Program-made: the position numbers and the translations under genes
Shown: positions 20,004 to 29,430 of the stretch, in pieces
Layout: every line of letters begins with the position of its first letter
Numbering within the stretch: position 1 is the stretch's first letter
Notes under the pieces: generated by a model
What the model was told of the DNA's origin: nothing
Seen by the model: only the letters and a program-made list of their open reading frames with translations
Databases searched by the model: none
Source: Methanobrevibacter sp.
GTDB lineage: Archaea; Methanobacteriota; Methanobacteria; Methanobacteriales; Methanobacteriaceae
Assembly (NCBI RefSeq): GCF_017409525.1
Contig: NZ_JAFQSO010000004.1
Coordinates: 1 to 64,000 of the forward strand
DNA length: 64,000 nucleotides
Direction: 5' to 3'

Positions 20004-20035
20004 TATTGTTTACAATATAGTTTTATATAAAAATT
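20004..20035 (+). promoter_or_regulatory. Palindrome next to a TATA box upstream of a DUF4013 gene
   Basis: TATTGT-TT-ACAATA (20004-20017) is a perfect 14-nt palindrome. It is followed three bases later by TTTTATATAAAAA (20021-20033), a strong TATA box about 30 nt before ATG 20061, whose SD is AGGTGA at 20050-20055. The palindrome covers the BRE side of the promoter, a typical operator position. Confidence 0.45.
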
Positions 20036-20060
20036 ATTTCAATGATAAAAGGTGAATAAA

Positions 20061-20771
20061 ATGGAAATTGGTGAAATTTTTAGTGATGCTTTTATGTATC
20101 CATTAAAAAACATTAAAGCTTTAGTTATTTATGCTATTTTAGGAATAATTGTTGGAATTGCATCAGCCGGAAGCATTGCTGGTATGAATGCAGGGATGTC
20201 AGCAAACAATTTACTTGCCGTTATTGGGTCAGGAATTATAGGAATAATTATCTCACTTTTAATTGGATTTGTAATTGAAGGTTATTTATTAGATGTCATT
20301 AAATTCGGTATCACAAGAGATGATGCGGCACCTGAAATTGATCTTATAAGACAATCCATAAACGGTGTAAAATTATTTATCATAACTTTAGTTTACTACT
20401 TAATCCCAATTATTATTAGTGCATTATTAGCAATATTCCTCGCAAATTGGCTATCAAGTCTAATAGCCGCCATCTTATTTATAATATTTGCATTTGCGGC
20501 ATTTATGGGTCAATGCAGATTAGCTAAAACCGAAGATTTAATGTATTCTTTAAACATTGCAGGAGCTCTTGCAGACATTACAAAAATAGGAATTGTAAAA
20601 ATTATAATATTCACAATTGTTGTTTTCATTGCCGCATTAGTATTAAGCTTAATCGGAACAGCAATTTCCCAATTGAACGCTGTTGTTGGCGGAATCATAA
20701 TGGGCATTATAGGGATTTATCTTACTTTTGCTATTGCTAGAGCATCAGGTTTATTATACTCCTCAGTATAA
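20061..20771 (+). CDS. DUF4013 membrane protein
   Basis: A 236-residue membrane protein starting MEIGEIFSDAFMYPLKNIK, then six or so long helices rich in Ile, Ala and Gly, ending IARASGLLYSSV. The N-terminal amphipathic segment followed by membrane helices and the length fit DUF4013, a family much expanded in Methanobrevibacter with unknown function. ATG 20061 is preferred to the GTG at 20052, which belongs to the AGGTGA SD. It has its own promoter with a palindrome. A second, divergent family member lies at 22775-23518. Confidence 0.72.
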   Translation: MEIGEIFSDAFMYPLKNIKALVIYAILGIIVGIASAGSIAGMNAGMSANNLLAVIGSGIIGIIISLLIGFVIEGYLLDVIKFGITRDDAAPEIDLIRQSINGVKLFIITLVYYLIPIIISALLAIFLANWLSSLIAAILFIIFAFAAFMGQCRLAKTEDLMYSLNIAGALADITKIGIVKIIIFTIVVFIAALVLSLIGTAISQLNAVVGGIIMGIIGIYLTFAIARASGLLYSSV

Positions 20772-20817
20772 ATAAACCCTCTTTTTTCTTTTTTCTTTAG
20801 TATTCTAGGAGAGGCCT

Positions 20818-21669
20818 ATGGCTAAATCATTAATTTCAAAAATAACAGGGTCCATTTTAAAGTTTACAAAACCAAAATATATGGACTCCGAAGAAAAAGT
20901 TAATGAATTTTTAGCTGAAAAATCAGAATCCAAACATGTGCGCAGCGTATTCAAAAGCAGTGAAATGAACGGAATGCAAGTGTTTAGATATGGAAACCCG
21001 AATTCCAAAAAAACTATCTTATATATGCACGGCGGAGCCTATGTGAATGAAATAAACATCCAACATCACTTATTTTGCTATAAGCTTTCTAAAAAATTAA
21101 AAGCATACATACTTGCACCAGCATATCCCCTTTCACCAAGTCACAGTGCTGCAGAAACCTTCGATTTGATAACCAGCCTGTACACTGATTTGATTAAAAA
21201 TAGAGATGACATTACATTGATGGGAGATTCGGCAGGAGGCGGATTTGTCCTATCGTTTGCACAACACCTAAAAGCTGTAAATCTGCCCCAACCAAAGCAT
21301 ATCATAACCTTTTCCCCATGGGTTGACGTGTCAATGAGCAGCACCCCCTATGATAACGAAAACGACCCGATTTTAGGTGAAGTCGGCCTTCGTGAAATCG
21401 GAAAGAAATGGGCAGGCGATTTAGATACAAAAAACTATAAAGTAAGCCCCCTTTTTGGAGACAATGAAAATCTTGCAAAAACACTGATTTTTGCAGGCAC
21501 AGACGAAATCTTTTACAAGGATATCAAAAATTACGTAGAAAAGCTTGAAAATGATGGTGTCTATGCAAAATTAATTACAGGCAAAGGAATGTTTCATATA
21601 TATCCTCTATTCCCCATTCCGGAAGCAAGACATGCATTTAAAGAAATAAAAAAAGAGATGGATGATTAA
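20818..21669 (+). CDS. Alpha/beta hydrolase (HSL-type esterase/lipase)
   Basis: A 283-residue hydrolase with the oxyanion motif MHGGAYV at about residue 66, the nucleophile elbow GDSAGGG at about 138, a catalytic Asp in AGTDEIFYKD and His in GMFHIYPLF. This is the hormone-sensitive-lipase/acetylesterase family; such enzymes hydrolyse short acyl or acetyl esters. No signal peptide is seen, though the first 20 residues are mildly hydrophobic and basic. SD AGGAGAGG lies upstream. It converges end to end with the acyltransferase gene with no gap. An acyl esterase beside an O-acyltransferase may act on the same surface glycan, but that is inference. Confidence 0.82.
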   Translation: MAKSLISKITGSILKFTKPKYMDSEEKVNEFLAEKSESKHVRSVFKSSEMNGMQVFRYGNPNSKKTILYMHGGAYVNEINIQHHLFCYKLSKKLKAYILAPAYPLSPSHSAAETFDLITSLYTDLIKNRDDITLMGDSAGGGFVLSFAQHLKAVNLPQPKHIITFSPWVDVSMSSTPYDNENDPILGEVGLREIGKKWAGDLDTKNYKVSPLFGDNENLAKTLIFAGTDEIFYKDIKNYVEKLENDGVYAKLITGKGMFHIYPLFPIPEARHAFKEIKKEMDD

Positions 21670-22716
21670 TCATCTCATGTATAAAATGTATTTTCCGAAC
21701 TTCGGAATTCTATAGATTATAGCTGCTGTTATATAGCTTAATACAATCAATAAAACCCAAAGGATAATCGCCTTTACCGGTTCTGAATAAGGCAATTTAA
21801 CAACAAGAGGAAGCAAAGGCAATCTAAATAGGTTATGTATCAAGAACACCGCAAATGAATATTTGGACAATATCAAAACCCAATCGTATGCCCAAACATC
21901 GTCCATTCTAGAACACAATTCAAAAATTGCAAATGATCCAAGCATTACAAATGGAGATTCATACCATAAAATGAAATTGTAATTTATTGTGAATGAATAA
22001 TACTGGAATAAAAGACAAATTAAAAATGAAACAAGAGCAATTGCTCCTAATGTATAATTAGATATGTTTTTAAATTCTCCTTTTTTAATCAAGTATCCTA
22101 AAATAATGTAAATTCCATATACTCCACCACTAAAACCTAGACAGTATTGTACAGCCACACCGCTTATTCCATGCATTTCAAAAACGATTGTAATAAATGG
22201 AATTGCAAATGCCAAAAGTGAAAATACAATAGTTCCATTAAGAACAGTTTTCGAATCGAAATGATTCAAGGCGACAGCTGCAAAAGGCAATGAAAGATAC
22301 ATTCCTATAATCATAGGCATATACCACATATGACTAAAAAACAAAGTTCCCGCTTCAGAAAGGTTAACTCCGCCCCCACTGTTAAGTGTAACAACATATA
22401 AAACAACAGAATATACCACTGCCCAAATTACAGTGACAATAATTAGATTCTTACAATTTTTAGCCCAAAACTTATTAACTCTCTCATCATTATAAGTCCT
22501 GTCAAGCAAAAGATAACCTGTAATCATTAAAAATAACGGGACTCCCAAACGGCCAACGAAAAGCGATGCAAAGTTGAAAATCCTAGAATAGATAGTATAA
22601 TTTACAATAGCATCTGAAGATATGATAAAAATACCATCATTTGCATGAATATATAATACCGTTAAAATAGCTATTGCACGTACCAAATCAATCCATTTTA
22701 TTCTCGTTTTAGACAT
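21670..22716 (-). CDS. Acyltransferase 3 family membrane protein (OafA/WecH-like)
   Basis: A 348-residue protein with about ten membrane helices. The N-terminus KWIDLVRAIAILTVLYIHA carries the conserved Arg and His of family 3 acyltransferases, and GRLGVPLFLMITGYLLLDR is the second conserved region. Relatives O-acetylate surface polysaccharides or other extracytoplasmic sugars using acyl-CoA. GGTGA precedes the ATG by about 6 nt. Substrate unknown. The gene lies between an esterase and a DUF4013 gene; a role in envelope glycan decoration is reasonable but unproven. Confidence 0.82.
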   Translation of the reverse strand: MSKTRIKWIDLVRAIAILTVLYIHANDGIFIISSDAIVNYTIYSRIFNFASLFVGRLGVPLFLMITGYLLLDRTYNDERVNKFWAKNCKNLIIVTVIWAVVYSVVLYVVTLNSGGGVNLSEAGTLFFSHMWYMPMIIGMYLSLPFAAVALNHFDSKTVLNGTIVFSLLAFAIPFITIVFEMHGISGVAVQYCLGFSGGVYGIYIILGYLIKKGEFKNISNYTLGAIALVSFLICLLFQYYSFTINYNFILWYESPFVMLGSFAIFELCSRMDDVWAYDWVLILSKYSFAVFLIHNLFRLPLLPLVVKLPYSEPVKAIILWVLLIVLSYITAAIIYRIPKFGKYILYMR

Positions 22717-22774
22717 TAACTTTCACCAGGATATATTAATTTATAATCTTATTCAGATATAAAGTTATTTTATA

Positions 22775-23518
22775 TTAACTTTCCAATTCATTCTCCTTAT
22801 AAACTTTATAAACATAACCCATTCCCATAAATTGGATAATGAATATCAGTAATCTCAATATCGTGCTGAAAATGCTATCAACTATTGTGATTGAGATATG
22901 ATACTGTGTTAAATATGTTAAAATGACCACCGATAAAATAATTTTTGTATAATCCCAGGAATAATCCTTCCATCCAATCACATCAATGGCACGCTTAATT
23001 TTCAAAAAATTTAATGTATTCTTTATGTTTCCGCCATCAGCCAACTTAGCTATAGACAATTCCATGAAAAATGAAGTAGAATAGATTATGATAAATTCGA
23101 ACACGATAAACATCACAAAACTAAGGGGATCATGAGACCAGAACAAATTTATTGTTTCATTATATCTCAAAATTAATTCTTCAATCTCCAATTCCGGAAA
23201 ATGTAAAAAAGCAGCAACAATCGCTAAGAAAATGCCTTGAATAGTAAAATAAAATAAGAAAACAATGATTCCTTTTATTCCAAAAATAACCATCTTCTTT
23301 GGCATCAATTTAGGTAACTCAGTGCCACCATTAATAATATCCTGAGTGACTTGCAACCCATATCCTATTACAAAAATTAGAGATATGATTACTGCTAGCA
23401 GCGACTTTGTTGTAATTATTATATAATTGTTTATAAAGAGCAATAGCACTATCAAACAAAAAAATAACTTATTCTTTATGCAATATTTAAAAGAGTCTTC
23501 AATGATTCTTATCGGCAT
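22775..23518 (-). CDS. DUF4013 family membrane protein
   Basis: A 247-residue membrane protein with the DUF4013 signature GYGLQVTQDIINGGTELPKL near residue 52 and about six helices. It is very rich in Ile and Phe. SD GAGGGT precedes the ATG. The function is unknown. It shares the family with the protein at 20061-20771 but is divergent and carries the defining Gly-Glu-Leu-Pro loop more clearly. It may be co-transcribed with the acyltransferase 58 nt downstream. Confidence 0.75.
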   Translation of the reverse strand: MPIRIIEDSFKYCIKNKLFFCLIVLLLFINNYIIITTKSLLAVIISLIFVIGYGLQVTQDIINGGTELPKLMPKKMVIFGIKGIIVFLFYFTIQGIFLAIVAAFLHFPELEIEELILRYNETINLFWSHDPLSFVMFIVFEFIIIYSTSFFMELSIAKLADGGNIKNTLNFLKIKRAIDVIGWKDYSWDYTKIILSVVILTYLTQYHISITIVDSIFSTILRLLIFIIQFMGMGYVYKVYKENELES

Positions 23519-23597
23519 GAATTACCCTCAGTAATACTTTTGTCGATAATTATTAATTAAAGTTATGAAATAATAGAAAAATAGTGGAAGTTAATTT

Positions 23598-24329
23598 TTA
23601 CAACTTTCTTGCAAACACCAAATATCCGCTATGGCCAACCATGCGTGTTTTAGGCCTTACCCCTTGCTGCCTAACTTCCAGACCACGTTCCAAAATCTCA
23701 ATAATTTCAATGTCATAAAAGCCTAATTTTTTGGCTATGCGATGAGAGATTTCAGCCTGATCGACATATGGGGCATAAACCGCCAGCCAACCCCCAACAT
23801 TTAAGCATTCCCACACTTCTTCAAATATCTCAAACGGCTTAGGCAAATCCAAAAAGACCAAATCTATGTCCTCCTCATCGATTCCCTCTTTAATATTCTG
23901 GTTTTTGACTTCAATGTTTTCAATCCCAAAATTATCAATGTTCTTTTGGGCAACTTCTGCAAAATCCTCACGGATTTCATAGGTGAATACCTTGCCTTCA
24001 CTGCCTACGACATTTCCAAAGTTTAGTGCGATGGCCCCAGCGCCAGTTCCTGCATCAACCACGCGTGAACCTGCACCCAATCCAGTGTGAGCCAAAACCA
24101 AACCAATGTCTTTTTTAATAAGGATAGAACATCTCCTATCCATTAAATCAATGAAATCATTGATATTGGGTTTGACGATTTTAAATGTGTGGTCAAGATG
24201 GCTTTTCACTTCATCGCCGATTTCGGCATTGTCCAGGACATCGGCCTTAACGATTCCCAAATCACTTTGAAACTCCTCACCATGCTTTAAGATATATTTT
24301 TTTCCACGTTCATCTAAAATCATTTTCAT
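23598..24329 (-). CDS. trmI: tRNA (adenine-N1)-methyltransferase TrmI
   Basis: TrmI makes m1A in the T-loop of tRNA (positions 57/58 in archaea), which stabilises tRNA. The 243-residue protein has the N-terminal beta domain, the SAM motif VVDAGTGAGAIALNFG, an acidic motif II with TYEIREDF, and motif LVFLDLPKPFEI. The C-terminal MVGHSGYLVFARK closes the fold. AGGTGA lies 5 nt before ATG 24329 and overlaps the end of htpX, so the pair is a short operon. Confidence 0.9.
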   Translation of the reverse strand: MKMILDERGKKYILKHGEEFQSDLGIVKADVLDNAEIGDEVKSHLDHTFKIVKPNINDFIDLMDRRCSILIKKDIGLVLAHTGLGAGSRVVDAGTGAGAIALNFGNVVGSEGKVFTYEIREDFAEVAQKNIDNFGIENIEVKNQNIKEGIDEEDIDLVFLDLPKPFEIFEEVWECLNVGGWLAVYAPYVDQAEISHRIAKKLGFYDIEIIEILERGLEVRQQGVRPKTRMVGHSGYLVFARKL

Positions 24330-24337
24330 GTTTTCAC

Positions 24338-25297
24338 CTAATTTTCAAGCTCCGCTAATCTTTTTACTCTTTTTAAAGAATCAGGATGAGTGGACAACAG
24401 TTCCATGAGTCCATTTTTGGTAGATATTTTAACATCACTATTAGCTAATCTTCTTAACTCCTCATCAGATATTTTTCCATCGCCATCAAAGTCTATTTGC
24501 CTAAAGTCAACGACATCATTTTTTGCATTGTTAACATCGTTGACAAAGAATGCCCTGTTGGTATTGACCTCATCGATTGTTTCCTTGCTGCATCTTGCCG
24601 CACCATAAGATAGCTTATAAAGTGCAGAAACTAGTGCAGCAGGTCTATTTCCAAACTCGACACTGGCTTCGTCAGCATAATACTCTCTTGTTCTTGAAAT
24701 GAATAATACTAAAAGTTGTCCGATTAAATAGAACAGATATCCCACTATACCAATGATGATAACTCCTCCATTGTCGCTGTCTCCTGAAAACATGAATGAC
24801 AAAGCGACATAATAACAGATCATAGGAATTACACTAACGGCCGCAGTCACTATCATATCATTATGCTTAATATGACCCATTTCATGGCCTAAAACTGCTC
24901 TTAACTCATTATAGTCAAGCAAACCTATAATGGGACGTGTGATTGCGATGTGTCCGCTTTTGCTTGAGCGACCGTATGCAAATGCATTTGGAATATCGAT
25001 TTCTGACAAGCCAATTTCAGGTTTTGGAACGCCAGCTTCCTGTGCAAGTTCCGCCACCATCTTGTGAATATGGGGAGCTTCTGCCTCTGATAGGGGCCTT
25101 ACATTCATTGAACGTTTAACAAGGCTTGGTCCGAACCAATACTGTAAAAATACAATTACTAAACTGATAACTGCCCAGATCATGTAACTGCGGATGCCCA
25201 GATACCAACAGACAAGCATTATAAAGAAATAAACAATTGTAAACATTAAAATTGAAGTTAACCACATTCTCAATCTAAGTTTCCATGTGCCTCTCAT
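24338..25297 (-). CDS. htpX: HtpX-like zinc metalloprotease (M48) with an EF-hand-like loop
   Basis: A 319-residue integral membrane protease. Two N-terminal helices precede the catalytic HEMGHIKHND (two zinc His and the Glu), and a further zinc Glu is in YYADEASVEF. Family members degrade damaged membrane proteins. The unusual part is a loop DFDGDGKISDEE at about residues 269-280, matching the calcium-binding EF-hand consensus DxDxDGxIxxxE, placed between the protease core and the C-terminal THPDSLKRVKRL segment. ATG 25297 is chosen because GAGGTG lies 6 nt upstream; the longer reading needs a TTG. Confidence 0.88.
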   Translation of the reverse strand: MRGTWKLRLRMWLTSILMFTIVYFFIMLVCWYLGIRSYMIWAVISLVIVFLQYWFGPSLVKRSMNVRPLSEAEAPHIHKMVAELAQEAGVPKPEIGLSEIDIPNAFAYGRSSKSGHIAITRPIIGLLDYNELRAVLGHEMGHIKHNDMIVTAAVSVIPMICYYVALSFMFSGDSDNGGVIIIGIVGYLFYLIGQLLVLFISRTREYYADEASVEFGNRPAALVSALYKLSYGAARCSKETIDEVNTNRAFFVNDVNNAKNDVVDFRQIDFDGDGKISDEELRRLANSDVKISTKNGLMELLSTHPDSLKRVKRLAELEN

Positions 25298-25436
25298 TTT
25301 TAACACCTCAAAAATATTACTTTTCAAGTACTCTCTCAATCAAATTATATATGATATTTCCACATATAAAAACATTAAGCAAAAGTTAATTACAAACCTA
25401 AAACATAACTTTTTACAGTGAAAATATGGTGATTAA

Positions 25437-26384
25437 ATGAGCGGACCATGGGTAGAAAAATATAGACCACAAAAACTAGAAGACGTTGTAGGACAAAAAC
25501 AAATCATTACCAGGCTTGAAAAATATGTAGGCGAGGAAAGCATGCCTAATTTAATGTTTACAGGTCCCGCAGGTGTTGGAAAAACAACAACCGCACTTGC
25601 ATTAGTAAAATCAATTCTTGGCGAATACTGGAGGCAAAACTTTTTAGAGTTAAATGCATCCGATGCAAGAGGAATCGAAACCGTGAGAAATAATATCAAA
25701 AATTTCTGCAGGCTAAAACCCGTAGGCGCCCCATTCAGGATAATCTTTCTGGATGAAGTGGACAACATGACTAAGGATGCCCAACATGCACTCAGACGTG
25801 AAATGGAAATGTATACAAAAACCGCTTCATTTATACTTTCATGTAATTATTCATCAAAAATTATCGACCCAATCCAATCAAGATGCGCAATATTCAGATT
25901 CGCTCCAATTAAAGGAGAAGAAATAAAAGAAAGGTTGCAATTCATCTGTGAAAGCGAAGGTTTTGATGCAGACGACAAAGGTCTTGAAACCATAGTTTAC
26001 TTTGCTGAAGGAGATATGCGTAAAGCCGTGAATGTCCTGCAGGCTGCAGCTTCCGAAGGAGAAACCATTACAGAGGAATCCGTTTATGAAGTAGTGTCCA
26101 AAGCAAAACCACAGGATATTGGAAACATGATAAATAAGGCATTAGTCGGTGACTTTTTAGGCGCTAGAACCATCTTAAGAGAAACCATGGTGCTTCAGGG
26201 AACCAGTGGGGAGGACATGGTTACTCAAATTTATCAGGAAGTTTCCAAAAGAGTAGTGGAAGGAAAAATGGAACCTGATTTCTACATTGAACTAATCGAA
26301 TCAATCGCAGATTGTGATTTCAGAATAAGAGAAGGAGCAAATCCAAGAATCCAACTTGAAGCCCTTTTAACCAAATTCATTTAA
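25437..26384 (+). CDS. rfcS: Replication factor C small subunit
   Basis: RFC loads the PCNA clamp on primed DNA. This 315-residue AAA+ protein has the RFC box [15 protein letters not shown], Walker [12 protein letters not shown], Walker [11 protein letters not shown], the SRC motif QSRCAIFRF and the C-terminal collar domain. GGTGA stands just before the ATG. The large subunit follows after 9 nt in the same operon; in archaea four small subunits pair with one large subunit. Divergent from htpX. Confidence 0.96.
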   Translation: MSGPWVEKYRPQKLEDVVGQKQIITRLEKYVGEESMPNLMFTGPAGVGKTTTALALVKSILGEYWRQNFLELNASDARGIETVRNNIKNFCRLKPVGAPFRIIFLDEVDNMTKDAQHALRREMEMYTKTASFILSCNYSSKIIDPIQSRCAIFRFAPIKGEEIKERLQFICESEGFDADDKGLETIVYFAEGDMRKAVNVLQAAASEGETITEESVYEVVSKAKPQDIGNMINKALVGDFLGARTILRETMVLQGTSGEDMVTQIYQEVSKRVVEGKMEPDFYIELIESIADCDFRIREGANPRIQLEALLTKFI

Positions 26385-26393
26385 GGTATAGAG

Positions 26394-27887
26394 ATGTTAT
26401 GGACAGACAAATACCGACCACAGACCTTAGATGAAGTAGTCGGCAATAACAAAGAGAAGAAAATAATCCAAGATTGGGTTGGAAACTGGAAAAAAGGTAA
26501 TCCTCAGCAACCCCTACTTTTAGTTGGACCTCCAGGAATTGGAAAAACAACACTTGCACAGGTCATTGCAAAAGAGTTTTCAGAATCAATCGAGCTAAAT
26601 GCAAGTGACAAACGTTCACAGGACGTCATTAAAAGTACAATCGGAGAGTCCTCATCATCAAGATCTCTTTTTGGAGATGAATACAAGTTAATCATTATGG
26701 ATGAGGTTGACGGAATTCACGGAACCAACGACCGTGGAGGCGTGAAAGCCATTGGAGAAATCATTAAAAACTCAAAACATCCAATGATTCTTATAGCTAA
26801 TGACTTCTACTCAAAACGATTGCAGTCCATCAAACCAAAATGCACTGTAATTAAAATGAAAAAAGTAAGAAGCCCAAGCATCAGGAAAGCTTTAAAAGAA
26901 ATAGCTGAAAAAGAAGAGATTAAAGCCAATCCAAAAGCGCTTGATTTAATTGCTAAAAAATCCAATGGAGATATGCGTTCAGCAATCAACACCTTGCAGG
27001 CACTGGCAGACAAAGATGGAGTATTGGAGCCAAAATCCATTGAAGATTTGCGAACAAAAGATGACCGATCAGACATTTTCAATGCAATAACCGGTGTTTT
27101 AAAAAGTAAAAACCCGCAACATGTAAGGGAAGCTCTCAGGGTAGATGAAGACCCAACGCTTGTAATGGAATACATTGCGGAAAACATTCCAAGAGAATAC
27201 TCCAAGAAAAATGAAATCAAAAAAGCCTATGAAAACATAGCCAAAGCAGATTTATACTTTGGAAGAGCCCAAAGCAGCAGAAACTATGGCTATTGGAGAT
27301 ATGCAAGTGACTTTATGGGAATTGGAGTCAGCTCCTCTAAAAAAGAAACCTATAAAAAATTCACGAAAATTCAAACCCCAAGCATATTCACATTAATGGG
27401 ACGCAATAGAGGCAAAAGAAACCTAAGGGATGGAATAGCTGAAAAAATGTCTGAAAAAATGCATGTTTCACACTCAATAGCTATCTCAATGTTTCCATAC
27501 ATGGAAATAATGTTTAGAAATGATGAGCTTGCATGGGAAATATCTGACTTTTTAGAATTGGAAGACAATGAAATCAAACGATTCAGATCCAAAAAAATTC
27601 CTAAAAAAGTCATAACCAAAATGGAAAAACAAAAGGCTCAAATGAGAGTTGAAGAGCGTGACAGGAGATTTGAGGAACTTCAAAACCAAATGATGAATGC
27701 GACTCAAGAAGCCGTTGAAGAGGAAGATGTCGAAGAGGAACTTCCATTCGAAATTCCAGGTCTTTCAGAGGAACCAATACCTGAAGAGGAAATCGAAGAG
27801 GATGTCAAAGAAGAAGCTATAGAAGAAGAAAATGAAGAGAAACCTAAAAAGAAAACCGATAAGCAAGTTTCACTCTTCAGTTTTTAA
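26394..27887 (+). CDS. rfcL: Replication factor C large subunit
   Basis: A 497-residue AAA+ subunit. It has the N-terminal [16 protein letters not shown], Walker [12 protein letters not shown] and Walker [10 protein letters not shown]; the sensor and SRC-equivalent position lacks the canonical SRC (KPKCTVIKM), as usual for RFCL. After the collar comes an acidic, disordered tail of about 60 residues ending in a PIP box QVSLFSF (Q491, L494, F497), which binds PCNA. The 3' end overlaps the converging gene at 27870 by 18 nt, and that overlap covers the PIP-box codons. Confidence 0.95.
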   Translation: MLWTDKYRPQTLDEVVGNNKEKKIIQDWVGNWKKGNPQQPLLLVGPPGIGKTTLAQVIAKEFSESIELNASDKRSQDVIKSTIGESSSSRSLFGDEYKLIIMDEVDGIHGTNDRGGVKAIGEIIKNSKHPMILIANDFYSKRLQSIKPKCTVIKMKKVRSPSIRKALKEIAEKEEIKANPKALDLIAKKSNGDMRSAINTLQALADKDGVLEPKSIEDLRTKDDRSDIFNAITGVLKSKNPQHVREALRVDEDPTLVMEYIAENIPREYSKKNEIKKAYENIAKADLYFGRAQSSRNYGYWRYASDFMGIGVSSSKKETYKKFTKIQTPSIFTLMGRNRGKRNLRDGIAEKMSEKMHVSHSIAISMFPYMEIMFRNDELAWEISDFLELEDNEIKRFRSKKIPKKVITKMEKQKAQMRVEERDRRFEELQNQMMNATQEAVEEEDVEEELPFEIPGLSEEPIPEEEIEEDVKEEAIEEENEEKPKKKTDKQVSLFSF

Positions 27888-28559
27888 CTTTTTTTCAATG
27901 TATTCGCTGGCTTTAAGAACATTTTCCCTATATTGGGGAGCAACATCCTCTAAAAATTGAGAAAATGAAATTGCCAAATCATCAGTATTTTCATTTTCCA
28001 TTAATTCCTGACCGTCCATCTCTAAAAATGAATTAATCCACTCAAGGGATACATTCAGCAAAGGATAGATTTCATCGGGATTATCCCTAAACTCCAAACC
28101 TTCACCTGAAAAAATGCTTGAAAAAATATTGTTTACCTCATCATCCAATATCAATGAATTTACCTTTAAATCATAATCCCCCTCATAAACTAGATTGACA
28201 CCATATTTACGAGTATAAGGCTCTAACAATAGTTCACAGATATAATTATCTTCAGGCATCAATATTGTTGAGTTAGGCTTGATTTCCAATGTCAACAATT
28301 TAGCCGATTTTGAGCAAATTTTTTGAAACAATGTATTTCTTACAACTTCAATTTCCGGATATTGCTTATTGAAGGTTGCTTCGCGGGTTCTTGAAAACTT
28401 TGAGAATCTCAAGTTGTTAATGTAGATTTTTTGTGGAGTATATGAAATAAAACGAGTGTCAACACCTATGACCTTCAGAAATTTCAACACGTCTTTTTTA
28501 GACGAAGAAAATTTCTCCTCTTCGGATGTTAATCCTGAAATATCAAACATCAAATCCAT
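27870..28559 (-). CDS. Conserved hypothetical protein, downstream of aroE
   Basis: A 229-residue soluble protein that I do not recognise. It is rich in Ile, Leu, Ser and acidic residues, with one notable segment [22 protein letters not shown] and two Cys (about residues 81 and 107). No membrane helix or signal peptide is visible. ATG 28559 follows the aroE stop by one nucleotide, so the two are co-translated. Its 3' end overlaps rfcL by 18 nt in the opposite direction. The C-terminal half is predicted helical. Function cannot be assigned; the aroE link may be only positional. Confidence 0.6.
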   Translation of the reverse strand: MDLMFDISGLTSEEEKFSSSKKDVLKFLKVIGVDTRFISYTPQKIYINNLRFSKFSRTREATFNKQYPEIEVVRNTLFQKICSKSAKLLTLEIKPNSTILMPEDNYICELLLEPYTRKYGVNLVYEGDYDLKVNSLILDDEVNNIFSSIFSGEGLEFRDNPDEIYPLLNVSLEWINSFLEMDGQELMENENTDDLAISFSQFLEDVAPQYRENVLKASEYIEKKLKTEE

Positions 28560-28560
28560 T

Positions 28561-29409
28561 CTATCTACCTAAAAATTCATTAAGTGCCTTTTCCATCACA
28601 TCAATTGGAGCGTCTCTGCCTGTCCATATTTTAAAGCTTTCGGCACCTTGGTAAAGTAGCATTTTGATTCCGTAAACCGGTTTGGCATTAGCTTTAATGG
28701 CTTCACTTAATAGAACTGTTTCATTTGGATTGTAAACCGCATCAAATACCACTAAATCTTCATGCATATTATCTGCAGTCGCTATTGGCTCATCGTTAAT
28801 GTGAGGATGCATTCCCACAGGAGTTGTATCAACCAAGATATCTGAATCGTTTAAATACTTGTTAATTTCAGAAATTGAATCTGATCTAGCTTCACTTATT
28901 AGATTTGAATCCAAAATATCAGAGGCTAAATTTTCTGCCTTATCAACATTTCTGTTTAGTATTGTAATTGAATTGGCTTTGAATTTTGCAAGGTAAAATG
29001 AAATGGCCCTTGAAGCACCTCCAGCACCTGCAACAACAACATCCTTATTTTTAATGCTTGAAACCTCTTCAATAGCCCTTATAGCACCGATTCCATCAGT
29101 ATTATATCCTTTCAGATTTTTAATGTCAATTGTGTTTACTGCACCGATTAACCCGGCGACTTCATCAAGTTCATCCAGGCACTGCATTACCTCAATTTTG
29201 TGGGGAATGGTAACATTTAACCCTTTAATATCCAGAGCTTTGGCGCCTTCAATGGCTGACTTTAAATTCAAGGGGTCAACATCAAAAGCAACATAAGCAT
29301 AATCCATATTCAATGCATCAAATGCTGCATTGTGCATTGGCGGTGAAAAACTATGTTCAACTGGATGGCCTATTAAACCTACAATATTTGTGCTACCTTT
29401 AATTTTCAT
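28561..29409 (-). CDS. aroE: Shikimate dehydrogenase
   Basis: AroE reduces 3-dehydroshikimate to shikimate with NADPH in aromatic amino acid synthesis. The 282-residue protein shows the substrate motif GHPVEHSFSPPMHNAAF (Ser pair), the catalytic Lys in VTIPHK, GYNTDGIGAIRAIE, and the NADP-binding loop AGAGGASRAI with NRN after the second strand. It is cytoplasmic. An unidentified protein gene follows one nucleotide downstream; no other shikimate pathway gene is in the window. Confidence 0.95.
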   Translation of the reverse strand: MKIKGSTNIVGLIGHPVEHSFSPPMHNAAFDALNMDYAYVAFDVDPLNLKSAIEGAKALDIKGLNVTIPHKIEVMQCLDELDEVAGLIGAVNTIDIKNLKGYNTDGIGAIRAIEEVSSIKNKDVVVAGAGGASRAISFYLAKFKANSITILNRNVDKAENLASDILDSNLISEARSDSISEINKYLNDSDILVDTTPVGMHPHINDEPIATADNMHEDLVVFDAVYNPNETVLLSEAIKANAKPVYGIKMLLYQGAESFKIWTGRDAPIDVMEKALNEFLGR

Positions 29410-29430
29410 ATAATTTATAATTAGATTATT

